A stretch of DNA of 64,000 nt, taken from contig JACNFK010000034.1 of NCBI GenBank assembly GCA_014384675.1, positions 109,665 through 173,664 of the forward strand, read 5' to 3'. A program made the position numbers and the translations under genes. Shown one piece after another: positions 9,385-17,751 of the stretch; position 1 is the first letter of the stretch; each line of letters begins with the position of its first letter. This DNA is from Candidatus Thiopontia autotrophica. Its GTDB lineage: Bacteria; Pseudomonadota; Gammaproteobacteria; GCF-002020875. The notes under the pieces were generated by a model, which ran no database searches, was not told the origin of the DNA, and saw only the letters and a program-made list of their open reading frames with translations.

Positions 9385-9963
9385 TCAACCAAGCTCTTTT
9401 CGGAAACGGTCCAGAGTTGAGCGATATGCTTCGGCATCACCAAAATCGCTATAACGCCAATACCGTGGATGAGGATGCTGAACTCTTCTGGCATGTTTTA
9501 TGGGGCACCAGTACTGTTCTGTACGACTTGCCACCTCGCTAATATATGATGCCAACCCATTGGCATAACTACAGTAGTAGCAATTTATCTTCTCTATGGC
9601 ATTCAGGTATGCAAGATGTCCACGATCCATCAACCAGTAGTCACGGCGTCTAACCCGGCCCATACCCCAGAGGGTAAAACAGATCCATTGATAGATGGTG
9701 ACCGAGATATCAACAATCAACAGAGGGAGTGCCAGCCCGTAGATAACAGGAACCGAGAGCAGTGTTCTTAATTTTGCCCTGCGGATAAACTGAAACAGCC
9801 CAACCTTTAGCTGACGCTGCGACTCTGTCATCTCGCGCTCGAAGTGAATTCTCTTCTCTTCAAGCCTGTACCTGAATTCGGTCTGCTTCTCTTCCAGATC
9901 ACGCTCCAGCTCCTGCTCCAGGTCTACAACCTTGTCCATCAGCTGAATAATCTTGTCATGCAT
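9385..9963 (-). CDS. Uncharacterised coiled-coil membrane protein next to the radical-SAM gene
   Basis: I do not recognise a named family. Residues 1-55 form a charged heptad-like helix (Glu/Arg rich). A hydrophobic segment of about 35 residues (about 64-98) is long enough for one or two membrane passes. The C-terminal half has a CYYC motif (about 128-131), a further cysteine near residue 153 and many aromatic and basic residues. A clear GGAGAGGAG ribosome site supports the ATG. It follows the radical-SAM gene by 18 bp, so it is probably cotranscribed with it and may belong to the same system. Confidence 0.75.
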   Translation of the reverse strand: MHDKIIQLMDKVVDLEQELERDLEEKQTEFRYRLEEKRIHFEREMTESQRQLKVGLFQFIRRAKLRTLLSVPVIYGLALPLLIVDISVTIYQWICFTLWGMGRVRRRDYWLMDRGHLAYLNAIEKINCYYCSYANGLASYISEVASRTEQYWCPIKHARRVQHPHPRYWRYSDFGDAEAYRSTLDRFRKELG

Positions 9964-9981
9964 TACTATCTCCTCTCCACT

Positions 9982-11088
9982 CTATCTGAAATTTGCCATC
10001 TGTACGGGAAGGCGCCTGCTGCCCCAGCTACCGGCTTCTCCTTCAAAACCTCCGGCACAACGTGTTCTACATTTTTTACCCCTGCCACTCTCGGTAAGGT
10101 TCCACTCTGAAAGCTCATACCAATCCCTGCCAATCAAGAGCTCGCCACAGTGGTGACAGTATGTGCTCTCTCCAGCCTTGTCATGCACGTTGCCGGTATA
10201 GGCGTGGTAGATACCATTCCTTTTGGCGATATCACGTGCATGAGTCAATGTCTCTTGCGGGGTAGAGGGTATATCTATCATCTTGTAGTCGGGGTGGAAG
10301 GCAGTAAAGTGGATCGGAACCTCTGGCCCCAGATTGTCGACAATCCACTTTGTCATCGCATCCAGCTCTTCAGCAGAGTCATTCTGTCCCGGAATCAGCA
10401 GTGTTGTCAGCTCAAACCAGACTGTGGTCTTCTCCTTGAGATAGAGCAGGGTATCCAGTACCGGTTGCAGTGATCCACTGCAGAGCTTGTGGTAAAAATC
10501 ATCAGAAAACCCCTTGAGGTCGATATTCGCTGCATCCATCTCCTGGAAGAACTCCTCCCTGGCTGCACCGTGAATGTATCCCGCAGTAACTGCAACCGAG
10601 CGCACCCCTTTTTTCCTGCAGGCCATGGCCACATCTACCGCATACTCCATAAAGATAACCGGATCATTGTAGGTATAGGCAACACTCTTGCATCCCAACT
10701 CGCTGGCAGCTCTTGCGATCATCTCTGGTGAGGCAAAGTCCTGTAGCCTGTCCATCTTTCGTGCTTTGCTCATATCCCAATTTTGACAAAACTTACAGGT
10801 CAGGTTGCAACCTGCAGTACCAAAAGAGAGTATTGCGCTGCCCGGCAGAAAGTGGTTGAGCGGTTTCTTCTCTATCGGATCAATCACAAAACCACTGGAA
10901 CGGCCATAGGTTGTCAGAACTACAGCTCCGCCCTTTGCCATCCTTACAAAACAGAGTCCACGCTGACCATCCCTCAACTTGCACTCTCGCGGACAGAGAT
11001 CACACTGCACTCTGCCATCACTCAACTGATGCCAGTATGTTGTTGGATAGTCATCTATTGCTACTTCGCTTATCTTCTTGTCACTCAT
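9982..11088 (-). CDS. amrS: AmmeMemoRadiSam system radical-SAM enzyme
   Basis: Radical S-adenosylmethionine enzyme of the conserved triad with AMMECR1 and Memo proteins; the reaction is unknown. The radical-SAM cluster motif is CNLTCKFC (C95, C99, C102 counted from the codon before the chosen start). An N-terminal CDLCPREC motif and a C-terminal CHHCG plus RCAGGFE segment are typical of this family. The ATG at 11088 is preferred over the TTG one codon earlier. It is divergent from the Memo gene across a 90-bp region with an inverted repeat. Confidence 0.92.
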   Translation of the reverse strand: MSDKKISEVAIDDYPTTYWHQLSDGRVQCDLCPRECKLRDGQRGLCFVRMAKGGAVVLTTYGRSSGFVIDPIEKKPLNHFLPGSAILSFGTAGCNLTCKFCQNWDMSKARKMDRLQDFASPEMIARAASELGCKSVAYTYNDPVIFMEYAVDVAMACRKKGVRSVAVTAGYIHGAAREEFFQEMDAANIDLKGFSDDFYHKLCSGSLQPVLDTLLYLKEKTTVWFELTTLLIPGQNDSAEELDAMTKWIVDNLGPEVPIHFTAFHPDYKMIDIPSTPQETLTHARDIAKRNGIYHAYTGNVHDKAGESTYCHHCGELLIGRDWYELSEWNLTESGRGKKCRTRCAGGFEGEAGSWGSRRLPVQMANFR

Positions 11089-11121
11089 CAAGTTTGCCGT
11101 TTTCAGATTTTCAACTACTAT

Positions 11122-11153
11122 TAGTCACTGCGAACACATTGATATAGTGACTA
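11122..11153. promoter_or_regulatory. Inverted repeat in the divergent amrS/amrB intergenic region
   Basis: TAGTCACT (11122-11129) and AGTGACTA (11146-11153) are perfect 8-bp inverted repeats with 16 bp between them, so their centres are 24 bp apart. The position between two divergent genes of one system fits a shared operator. A hairpin in the amrB leader is the alternative. Confidence 0.4.
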
Positions 11154-11178
11154 TAGACGAGGAGAGGAGTATCTACCA

Positions 11179-11970
11179 GTGATCAGAGAACCTGCTGTTG
11201 CCGGCACCTTCTATCCTGCAGACCCTGTGGAGTTGAGCCACATGGTGAGAGGGTTTATTGATGCTGGACAATCATCAACCACTATTCCGAAGGCAATTAT
11301 CGCCCCTCATGCCGGTTACATATACTCCGGGCCTGTTGCCGGATCTGCCTATCGTGCATTAAGCCCTCTTAAGGGGGTAGTGGAGAGGGTTGTCCTTCTT
11401 GGCCCCTCCCACCACCTTGCCTTTAACGGGCTGGCTGCATCGGGTGCAGATTTTTATGCCTCACCACTTGGATTGGTTCCGCTGGACAGAGACGCCCTGC
11501 AACAGGTGATTGAGTTGCCACAGGTTAAGATGATTGACGAGGCGCACCAACCGGAACACAGCCTGGAGGTACATATACCCTTTCTACAGGAGGTTCTTGG
11601 TGATTTTTCACTACTCCCTCTGGTGGTTGGCAACGCCAGCCCAACAGATGTTGCCGAGGTGTTGGAGGCCCTCTGGGGAGGCCCAGAAACAGTGATTATA
11701 ATCAGCTCCGATCTTAGCCACTATCAGCCCTATGAGATTGCCCAGCAGCTGGACAGCAAGACCTCACAAGCCATTGAGGATCTTGATGACAGTGCAATCA
11801 ACCACGATGACGCCTGTGGACGGATGCCAATTAACGGATTACTTTATCTGGCAAGGAAGAGAGGCCTTCAGGGTGCAGCCATTGATCTGAGAAACTCGGG
11901 AGATACTGCTGGTGACAAGAGTCGTGTGGTTGGATACGGTGCATATCTTTTTTCGGCACAGTCGACATGA
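11179..11970 (+). CDS. amrB: AmmeMemoRadiSam system protein B (Memo family)
   Basis: A 263-residue protein of the Memo family, related to extradiol dioxygenases and of unknown bacterial function. Conserved metal-site histidines are visible: H44 in APHAGY, H78/H79 in GPSHHL, and the EHSLEVH and SSDLSHY segments. The start is GTG, preceded by a strong GAGGAGAGGAG ribosome region. Its stop overlaps the next start (ATGA), coupling it to the AMMECR1 gene. Confidence 0.93.
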   Translation: MIREPAVAGTFYPADPVELSHMVRGFIDAGQSSTTIPKAIIAPHAGYIYSGPVAGSAYRALSPLKGVVERVVLLGPSHHLAFNGLAASGADFYASPLGLVPLDRDALQQVIELPQVKMIDEAHQPEHSLEVHIPFLQEVLGDFSLLPLVVGNASPTDVAEVLEALWGGPETVIIISSDLSHYQPYEIAQQLDSKTSQAIEDLDDSAINHDDACGRMPINGLLYLARKRGLQGAAIDLRNSGDTAGDKSRVVGYGAYLFSAQST

Positions 11971-12527
11971 ACCAAACCTCTAAAGAGAACCGCAGGATCA
12001 TGCTGGAGCTTGCCCACTCCTCAATCCAGTATGGAGTTGACCATGGAAGAGTCTCAACTGTTAAGCTGGAAGAGCTACCACCCCAACTACAGGAGTTGGG
12101 AGCATGTTTTGTGACTCTGGAGATAGAGAGCCAGCTACGCGGCTGCATAGGGTCACTCGAGGCATATCAACCTTTGGCTGAGGATCTGGTTAAAAACAGT
12201 TTTGCCGCAGCATTCCAGGATCCACGTTTTCCACCTCTGGGAGCCGAGGAGTTTATCAGGACAGCCATAAAGATATCTCTGCTCACTCCCGCCTCCCCAA
12301 TAAACTTCAAATCCGAAGATGACCTGATCAGACAGATCAGACCCGGTATAGATGGACTTATTCTCTCTGATAGAGGGTATCGCGGTACCTTTCTCCCTTC
12401 CGTCTGGGAACAGTTGCCCTCTCCTGAACTTTTTGTCCAGCACCTAAAACAGAAGGCTGGACTGCCAGCCAATTACTGGACCGATACTATTAAGGTCGAA
12501 CGTTATCAGACCGAGTTAATTACTTAA
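11967..12527 (+). CDS. amrA: AmmeMemoRadiSam system protein A (AMMECR1 domain)
   Basis: A 186-residue AMMECR1-domain protein with the invariant LRGCIGS motif at 57-63. The domain is conserved from archaea to human but its biochemical role is unknown. It is translationally coupled to the Memo gene by a four-base overlap. With amrS on the other strand this completes the triad within 2.6 kb. Confidence 0.93.
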   Translation: MNQTSKENRRIMLELAHSSIQYGVDHGRVSTVKLEELPPQLQELGACFVTLEIESQLRGCIGSLEAYQPLAEDLVKNSFAAAFQDPRFPPLGAEEFIRTAIKISLLTPASPINFKSEDDLIRQIRPGIDGLILSDRGYRGTFLPSVWEQLPSPELFVQHLKQKAGLPANYWTDTIKVERYQTELIT

Positions 12528-12590
12528 AAAGCTTAAAGAGATAATTCCCGTCTGCGCGCGGGTAACTAATTCAGGCTTCTTGATGAAAAG

Positions 12591-12619
12591 TTGACACAGC
12601 ACCCCTTCAACTTGATAAT
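12591..12619 (+). promoter_or_regulatory. Strong sigma70 promoter for the multiheme cytochrome gene
   Basis: A consensus TTGACA (12591-12596) and GATAAT (12614-12619) lie 17 bp apart, 31 bp before the GTG start. A GC-rich inverted repeat (CCCG/CGGG, about 12547-12562) lies just upstream. Confidence 0.75.
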
Positions 12620-12649
12620 CACCCACTTAACTATTCCGAGGAGGGGAAT

Positions 12650-14650
12650 GTGTCAAATTTATCAACTCGTATTCAACGTATCTCTCTGGCAATTCTGCTG
12701 GGGCTATTCACTATCACCACCCACGCTTCTGTATCAGATGGCTCATCTGCCCAGACATCCAACAAGGCGGAGAGCCAAAAGGTTGCCAAGAAGCTTATTC
12801 CCAATAAAAAGTGTAACAAGTGTCACGCTGATGAGGATGAGAAGACGTATATTCTGGGTGAAGATGAGGAGGGACCAGAGGTATTCATCTATGTTGATCC
12901 TGATAAATTTGAGGGCAGTGTTCATGGAAAACAGAACTGTGTAGGCTGCCATACCAATATCACCCTGAAAAAAGGTGAGCATGAGGAGGAGCTGCCAATA
13001 ACAGTGGGCTGTATTCAGTGCCACACCGAGACTATGGAAGAGCAGGAGAATGAGGCTGATCCAAAGTACAAACGACTAAATGTGGTACTGGAGCAGATTG
13101 ATAGTTACATGCACTCTGTTCACGCCCAACCAAATATTGCCGATCAATCCAGGACAAATGCCACCTGTCACGACTGCCACGATGCCCATAACATTGGTAC
13201 CCTTGGCAGTGAGGCACGTGCCGACCACCGCCTAAATAATCCAGAGGTGTGCGGCCGATGTCATGAGGAGCAGAAAGATGCTTACATGACCTCCATTCAC
13301 GGCAAGGAGGTGGTGGAAAACCGGAACAGTGATGCAGCTGTATGCTCCGACTGTCATACCACCCACAACATAGAATCACCTGACAAGGACTCCATGAAGC
13401 TGGCAATTACCCAGAACTGCGGTAGCTGTCACGAGGAGTCACTGAACACATATGTCTCCTCCTACCACGGACAGGTCAACCGACTTGGTTACACCAATAC
13501 TGCAAAATGTTTTGACTGCCATGGCAGCCATGCATTGAAAGAGGTTGATGACCCAACCTCAATGGTTCATCTCGACAACCGCCTGGAGACCTGTAACAAG
13601 TGTCATGAGGATGCTCCTGATGGATTCCTGGGCTTCTATGCTCACGGTAATGCGGATGACTACGAGCGTTATCCTGATATCTATATCGTCACCAAATTCA
13701 TGAACTGGCTCATTATTGGTGTATTCCTCTTCTTCTGGACCCATGTGATTCTCTGGTTCTACCGAGAGTACAGTGACCGCAGAAAGGGCAAGGGGTATAA
13801 GCCGCCACCTCAAGCACTGATTGCTGCCAAGGGACAGGTCTACTTCCGTCGCTTCACTCTGCCGTGGCGAATCATCCATCTACTATTTGCTCTTAGTACG
13901 ATGACTCTGGCACTGACCGGATCCACACTGCTATTCTCACATACAGATTGGGCCCCAGTCGTTATAAGTATGCTGGGAGGGCCAGAGGTTGAGGCTATCA
14001 TCCACCGTACCGCAGCAGTCACCTGGCTGTCGGTATTTATGGCCCACTTCACTTTTGTTGTCTATAACATCTTCAGTAATCGCAAGTCGTTCCGCTGGTT
14101 TGGGCCTACTTCCATGATTCCAAACTGGCAGGATTTGCGTGACGTTACTGCAATGTTCCGCTGGTTCTTCGGCATGGCAGAGAGGCCTAACTTCGATCGC
14201 TGGTCCTACTGGCAGAAATTTGATTACTGGGCTCCGTTCTGGGGTGCTGCCATCATCGGGTTTAGCGGCATAATGCTCTTTGCACCAAAACTGACCGCAA
14301 TCATTCTGCCCGGATATGTCTTCAATATAGCTACCATTATCCATGCTGAAGAGGCGCTACTGGCAACCATCTTCCTGTTCACAGTGCACTTCTTCAACGT
14401 CCACTTCCGTCCAGACAAGTTCCCAATGAGTACCACCATCTTTACCGGACTGGTGCCACTTGATGAGTACAAACATGAACACAAGCTGGAGTACGAACGC
14501 CTTAAGGCAAGCGGCGAACTGGAAAAACATCTTGTGAAACGTATGCCCAAGGGTATACAGGCAGGTTCCAACCTGCTTGGAGCGATCCTGATATTCTTCG
14601 GTCTAACTCTGTTGACCCTGGTAATTATTGGTTATCTCAGCATGCACTAG
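12650..14650 (+). CDS. Nine-heme cytochrome c fused to a b-type cytochrome membrane domain
   Basis: A 666-residue respiratory electron-transfer protein. A signal peptide (about 1-26) is followed by nine CXXCH heme sites starting at residues 55, 97, 121, 173, 201, 232, 257, 287 and 315. A first membrane helix (about 352-370) leads into a cytochrome b561/FdhI-like region with about five more helices to residue 662 and histidines suited to heme b (H410, H452, H466, H565, H580, H585). The expected role is exchange of electrons between quinone and periplasmic partners. The start is GTG with GAGGAGGGG upstream. The gene is monocistronic between a strong promoter and a terminator. Confidence 0.9.
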   Translation: MSNLSTRIQRISLAILLGLFTITTHASVSDGSSAQTSNKAESQKVAKKLIPNKKCNKCHADEDEKTYILGEDEEGPEVFIYVDPDKFEGSVHGKQNCVGCHTNITLKKGEHEEELPITVGCIQCHTETMEEQENEADPKYKRLNVVLEQIDSYMHSVHAQPNIADQSRTNATCHDCHDAHNIGTLGSEARADHRLNNPEVCGRCHEEQKDAYMTSIHGKEVVENRNSDAAVCSDCHTTHNIESPDKDSMKLAITQNCGSCHEESLNTYVSSYHGQVNRLGYTNTAKCFDCHGSHALKEVDDPTSMVHLDNRLETCNKCHEDAPDGFLGFYAHGNADDYERYPDIYIVTKFMNWLIIGVFLFFWTHVILWFYREYSDRRKGKGYKPPPQALIAAKGQVYFRRFTLPWRIIHLLFALSTMTLALTGSTLLFSHTDWAPVVISMLGGPEVEAIIHRTAAVTWLSVFMAHFTFVVYNIFSNRKSFRWFGPTSMIPNWQDLRDVTAMFRWFFGMAERPNFDRWSYWQKFDYWAPFWGAAIIGFSGIMLFAPKLTAIILPGYVFNIATIIHAEEALLATIFLFTVHFFNVHFRPDKFPMSTTIFTGLVPLDEYKHEHKLEYERLKASGELEKHLVKRMPKGIQAGSNLLGAILIFFGLTLLTLVIIGYLSMH

Positions 14651-14670
14651 AGGTAACTGGCAGACAGCAA

Positions 14671-14706
14671 AAAACCTCTCACCCATCCAGGTGAGAGGTT
14701 TTTTCT
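14671..14706. terminator. Bidirectional intrinsic terminator
   Basis: AACCTCTCACC and GGTGAGAGGTT form a perfect 11-bp stem with a 6-nt loop; T-runs flank it on both strands. It can end the cytochrome transcript and the convergent secreted-protein transcript. Confidence 0.92.
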
Positions 14707-14719
14707 TTTTGGTTACTGT

Positions 14720-15151
14720 CTACTGAACCCTGCAGATAAGAGCAGAGACAAACATGGAGTCTGGACGTGAATATGGATCCATCCATCCATAATTCTTGCT
14801 ATGGGTGGCACGACCAGTCTGCACATTCATGTTGAAGGTATGGACCGGATCCTTGCAGGTCAACACCGGGCTGTTGTTCCTGAATCCGCAGGTATATTTA
14901 TCAGCAAATCCCAACATTTTCGGCAGCACCAGCTGATCACCCTTCTGCTCAATGATGTACTGCATCATAAAGAAGCTGGCATCCCGATAGGTGTCGGTAT
15001 CACTATTCCAACGAACCCCGGCACTGGCTACATCAACACAGTGCCACTTCTGGCTCTGCTCTGCATCCTCTGCGACATCTGCAGCAACTGCCATTGTTGA
15101 TAAAATTACTGCGGAAATTGCAACTGCTTTTGTTATGTGTGCTGTTTTCAT
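14720..15151 (-). CDS. Secreted protein of unknown function, five cysteines
   Basis: Unrecognised family, 143 residues. A clear signal peptide ends near residue 23 (AVAAD). The mature part has a WHCVD start, a YTCGF segment, a VLTCKD segment and a final ICRVQ, giving cysteines that could form disulfides in the periplasm. A GAGGGGAG ribosome site supports the ATG, which overlaps the stop of the upstream gene (ATGA). The pair is therefore an operon. Confidence 0.78.
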   Translation of the reverse strand: MKTAHITKAVAISAVILSTMAVAADVAEDAEQSQKWHCVDVASAGVRWNSDTDTYRDASFFMMQYIIEQKGDQLVLPKMLGFADKYTCGFRNNSPVLTCKDPVHTFNMNVQTGRATHSKNYGWMDPYSRPDSMFVSALICRVQ

Positions 15152-15618
15152 CTGTTACTCCCCTCTTTTGGGTTGTCCGTTACTGGTGCCGCAGGTGCTG
15201 GGGGCCTCTTTTGCACTCTGGGAGCTCGTGGCCAACCATACTGTGGTGGCGGCATATAACGTGGCGCATATCCTCTGGGGGCATACGGCTGCGTATATGG
15301 GTTGGGATAACCCCAGTATGCTGGAGGTGGGGTCTTGCGAAAACCCCAGGACGGGCCTGAATTGCGTGAACCACTCCCCCAAGAGAACCCGGAACCTGTC
15401 CCGGTACTACCGGTATCAAATGAGTTATCTGGGGTCTCCCAATTCATTTTGGAGCCTCCCATATCGAGATCACTGCCCTTGTCAAAATCCATACCCTCGT
15501 TGAAGCTGTCACCAAAATCAAACCCGAATGGGGACGCGGCTCCTGTATAGAGAATAATTACCCCCGCAAACACGGTGGAGAGTGATTTTTTTACCGCTGA
15601 TTGAATAGAACTGTTCAT
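15148..15618 (-). CDS. Secreted Gly/Pro/Tyr/Trp-rich low-complexity protein, possibly sulfur-globule-like
   Basis: About 156 residues from the ATG at 15618, chosen because GAGG lies eight bases upstream; an in-frame ATG at 15633 and a TTG at 15645 are alternatives. A signal peptide is followed by an acidic FDFGDSF-type stretch, a Ser/Gly region and a C-terminal Pro/Tyr/Trp-rich region with repeated GYAP and YWGYP elements. This composition resembles the small structural proteins coating periplasmic sulfur globules in sulfur oxidisers, but there is no diagnostic motif and other Pro-rich envelope proteins look similar. Confidence 0.6.
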   Translation of the reverse strand: MNSSIQSAVKKSLSTVFAGVIILYTGAASPFGFDFGDSFNEGMDFDKGSDLDMGGSKMNWETPDNSFDTGSTGTGSGFSWGSGSRNSGPSWGFRKTPPPAYWGYPNPYTQPYAPRGYAPRYMPPPQYGWPRAPRVQKRPPAPAAPVTDNPKEGSNR

Positions 15619-15749
15619 TTTCTTGTGCCTCATGATTGTCTGCAACTTGTGTAACCTCTATTAGTTACCACTAACTATCCGCAATAAATCCCCATGAGAC
15701 AAGTAATTACTTGGATGAATTTGACTGAAATCAAGCCATCAAACAAACA

Positions 15750-17075
15750 TTACCAATAAAAATAAGCTGTTAAAGACAACACAAACACCCCGACCAGGTT
15801 GATTACGAAGCCTATTCTGGCCATCTCTCTAATCTTTATTACCCCGCTCGACATGACAATGGCATTGGGAGGAGTTGCGATTGGCAGCATAAAGGCGTAA
15901 CTGGCAGCAATGGTTGCCACCATTAGCACAATCTGTTCGTTAAGGGCTGTCTGCTGAGAAAATGTATGAAATATAGGCAATACAATCGAAATAAGGGCTG
16001 TATTGCTGGTTATCTCTGTTGAGAAACTTACAAAGAGCGCGATCACAAATATAAGCGCCCAGAATGGAAGTGCCTCCATCCCCAACAGATAACCGGTGAT
16101 CTCATTCACAATACCGGAGTACATAAAGGCGTTAGCGATGGAGAAACCGGCACCAAAGAGGAAGATAATCTCAAGCGGCACCTTTTTGATGTCACTCCAT
16201 TGAAGAAACCCAATCCCGGGGGCAAACATCAGCACCCCAAAGCCCAACAACAACATCTTTTCATTCAACCCCAGACCACTATGAAACGGCTCAATTGGTG
16301 AGTTTATAATCAGCAACACAATGAGAGCATAAAGAGTTGATGCCAGGCGACGCTGACTTTTATTGAGCGGGGCAATCTCATCATCTCTACGGCTCTCTAC
16401 ATGCTCACCCTCCAGACCAATTGACAACAGTGCAGGAACAATCAACAGCATCATAAAGACCACAGGAGATGTATACGTCATCCACTCCATAAAGGTTGGA
16501 GCTGCCATCCCTATATCCTCAAGATACCCCATCAGAATCAGGTTTGGAGGAGTACCAATTGGGGTCAACACCCCGCCAATGCTTGCCCCATATGCAGTTG
16601 CTATAAGAAACCTGATCTTGAGCCTGATGTTCTCGGTCAGATATAGCGCAATTGGCAACAGCATCAGAGTAATTGTTGTATTGGATAGAAATGAGCTTAA
16701 TAGCGCTGCCGTTATTGCCAGTGAATAGATCATCCCCCGTGCACTATTGGGGAATATCCTCAGCATACGATGGGCAATAACCTTGTGTAGACCACTCTCC
16801 TTGATTGCAATCGCAATCATGAAACCACCCAGAAAGAGAAATATTACCGGTTTTGCATAATTGGCAGTTACTGCCTTGAATTCAAGTATTTCAAACAGCG
16901 GGAAGAGCAGCAGAGGGAGAAGTGACACCACCCCAAGCGGCAGCCCCTCATTGGTCCAGAGGATAACCAGAAAAGAGACTACTCCGATCAACAGCGCATG
17001 CTGCGGAAGAAAAAATGCCGTTGCCACCCAGCCAACCGCGAGACTACCCGCCAGGGCCGTAATAATCTTAATCAT
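15750..17075 (-). CDS. SLC13/DASS-family sodium-coupled anion transporter
   Basis: A 441-residue polytopic inner-membrane protein of the divalent anion/sodium symporter family. The two substrate-site Ser-Asn-Thr motifs are present as SNTTITLMLLP near residue 132 and TSNTALISIVLP near residue 362, along with a GTPPNLI segment near 174 and ATPPNAIVM near 405, the paired hairpin and Pro loops of this fold. Likely substrates are di- or tricarboxylates, or sulfate; the sequence does not decide. It stands alone on the minus strand. Confidence 0.88.
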   Translation of the reverse strand: MIKIITALAGSLAVGWVATAFFLPQHALLIGVVSFLVILWTNEGLPLGVVSLLPLLLFPLFEILEFKAVTANYAKPVIFLFLGGFMIAIAIKESGLHKVIAHRMLRIFPNSARGMIYSLAITAALLSSFLSNTTITLMLLPIALYLTENIRLKIRFLIATAYGASIGGVLTPIGTPPNLILMGYLEDIGMAAPTFMEWMTYTSPVVFMMLLIVPALLSIGLEGEHVESRRDDEIAPLNKSQRRLASTLYALIVLLIINSPIEPFHSGLGLNEKMLLLGFGVLMFAPGIGFLQWSDIKKVPLEIIFLFGAGFSIANAFMYSGIVNEITGYLLGMEALPFWALIFVIALFVSFSTEITSNTALISIVLPIFHTFSQQTALNEQIVLMVATIAASYAFMLPIATPPNAIVMSSGVIKIREMARIGFVINLVGVFVLSLTAYFYW

Positions 17076-17230
17076 TCAATAACCGAGCCTTCACAACAAC
17101 CAACCATACCAGAGAATCCATTTAATCAGACTGAAACAATTTGAAATAATTGGAAATAAGGCGGAAATCGTGGTGGTCTACAATCTAACCAGTATAAAGT
17201 TATTAAACTACTTAATAAACGGAGTTTATC

Positions 17231-17377
17231 ATGCATAATATAGTAAAAAACAGATTCCATACCATAATGGACCCGATCGGCGAAAAGGTCGTCTATGCCG
17301 TTGCAGTTCTCATGTTTACCATGTTTGCCGTACTTGCCATACAGCCAGTGATGATTCTTGGCATGCTACTGTGGTGA
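17231..17377 (+). CDS. Putative 48-residue single-span membrane peptide
   Basis: A short reading frame from ATG with GGAG eight bases upstream. It encodes a basic, polar N terminus (about 18 residues) followed by a hydrophobic stretch from about residue 20 to the C-terminal Trp, which would span the membrane once. The family is unknown. The leader contains two inverted repeats: TTATTAA (17200-17206) with TTAATAA (17212-17218), and ATAAAC/GTTTAT flanking the ribosome site. The gene lies between the transporter and the tRNA-Met repeats. Coding status is unproven. Confidence 0.5.
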   Translation: MHNIVKNRFHTIMDPIGEKVVYAVAVLMFTMFAVLAIQPVMILGMLLW

Positions 17378-17390
17378 TCACAGAGCGGTC

Positions 17391-17660
17391 AGGTAGCCAC
17401 GGGTAGACTTGATCGGCTACGCTGAGGCGGCTCTGCCGCCCACTACCGTAATCGGCTCTAGCCGATTTGGTCGGTAGTTTTAGACAACAAAATCAATGCA
17501 ACCAACCATGATTCTGTGGATTGTATGGTAGCCATGGGTAGACTTGATCAGCTATGCTGAGGCGGCTCTGCCGCCCACTACCGTAATCGGCTCTAGCCGA
17601 TTTGGTCGGTAGTTTTAGACAACAAAATCAATGCAACCAACCATGATTCTGTGGATTGTA
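17391..17660 (-). repeat. Two 135-bp tandem repeats carrying the 3' end of tRNA-Met
   Basis: Units start at 17391 and 17526, and the intact tRNA tail at 17661 is in the same register (period 135). Each unit opens with a copy of the last 22 nt of the tRNA (perfect in the second unit, two mismatches in the first). It continues with nested palindromes: GGCGGC/GCCGCC with a 3-nt loop, then ACTACCG/CGGTAGT enclosing AATCGGCT/AGCCGATT. An AT-rich 45-50 bp spacer ends the unit. The units differ at only about four positions, all in the first 40 bp. The layout matches the rtT repeats downstream of E. coli tyrT. Confidence 0.93.
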
Positions 17661-17737
<77 letters not shown>

Positions 17738-17751
17738 ATAAAAGAGGGCGC

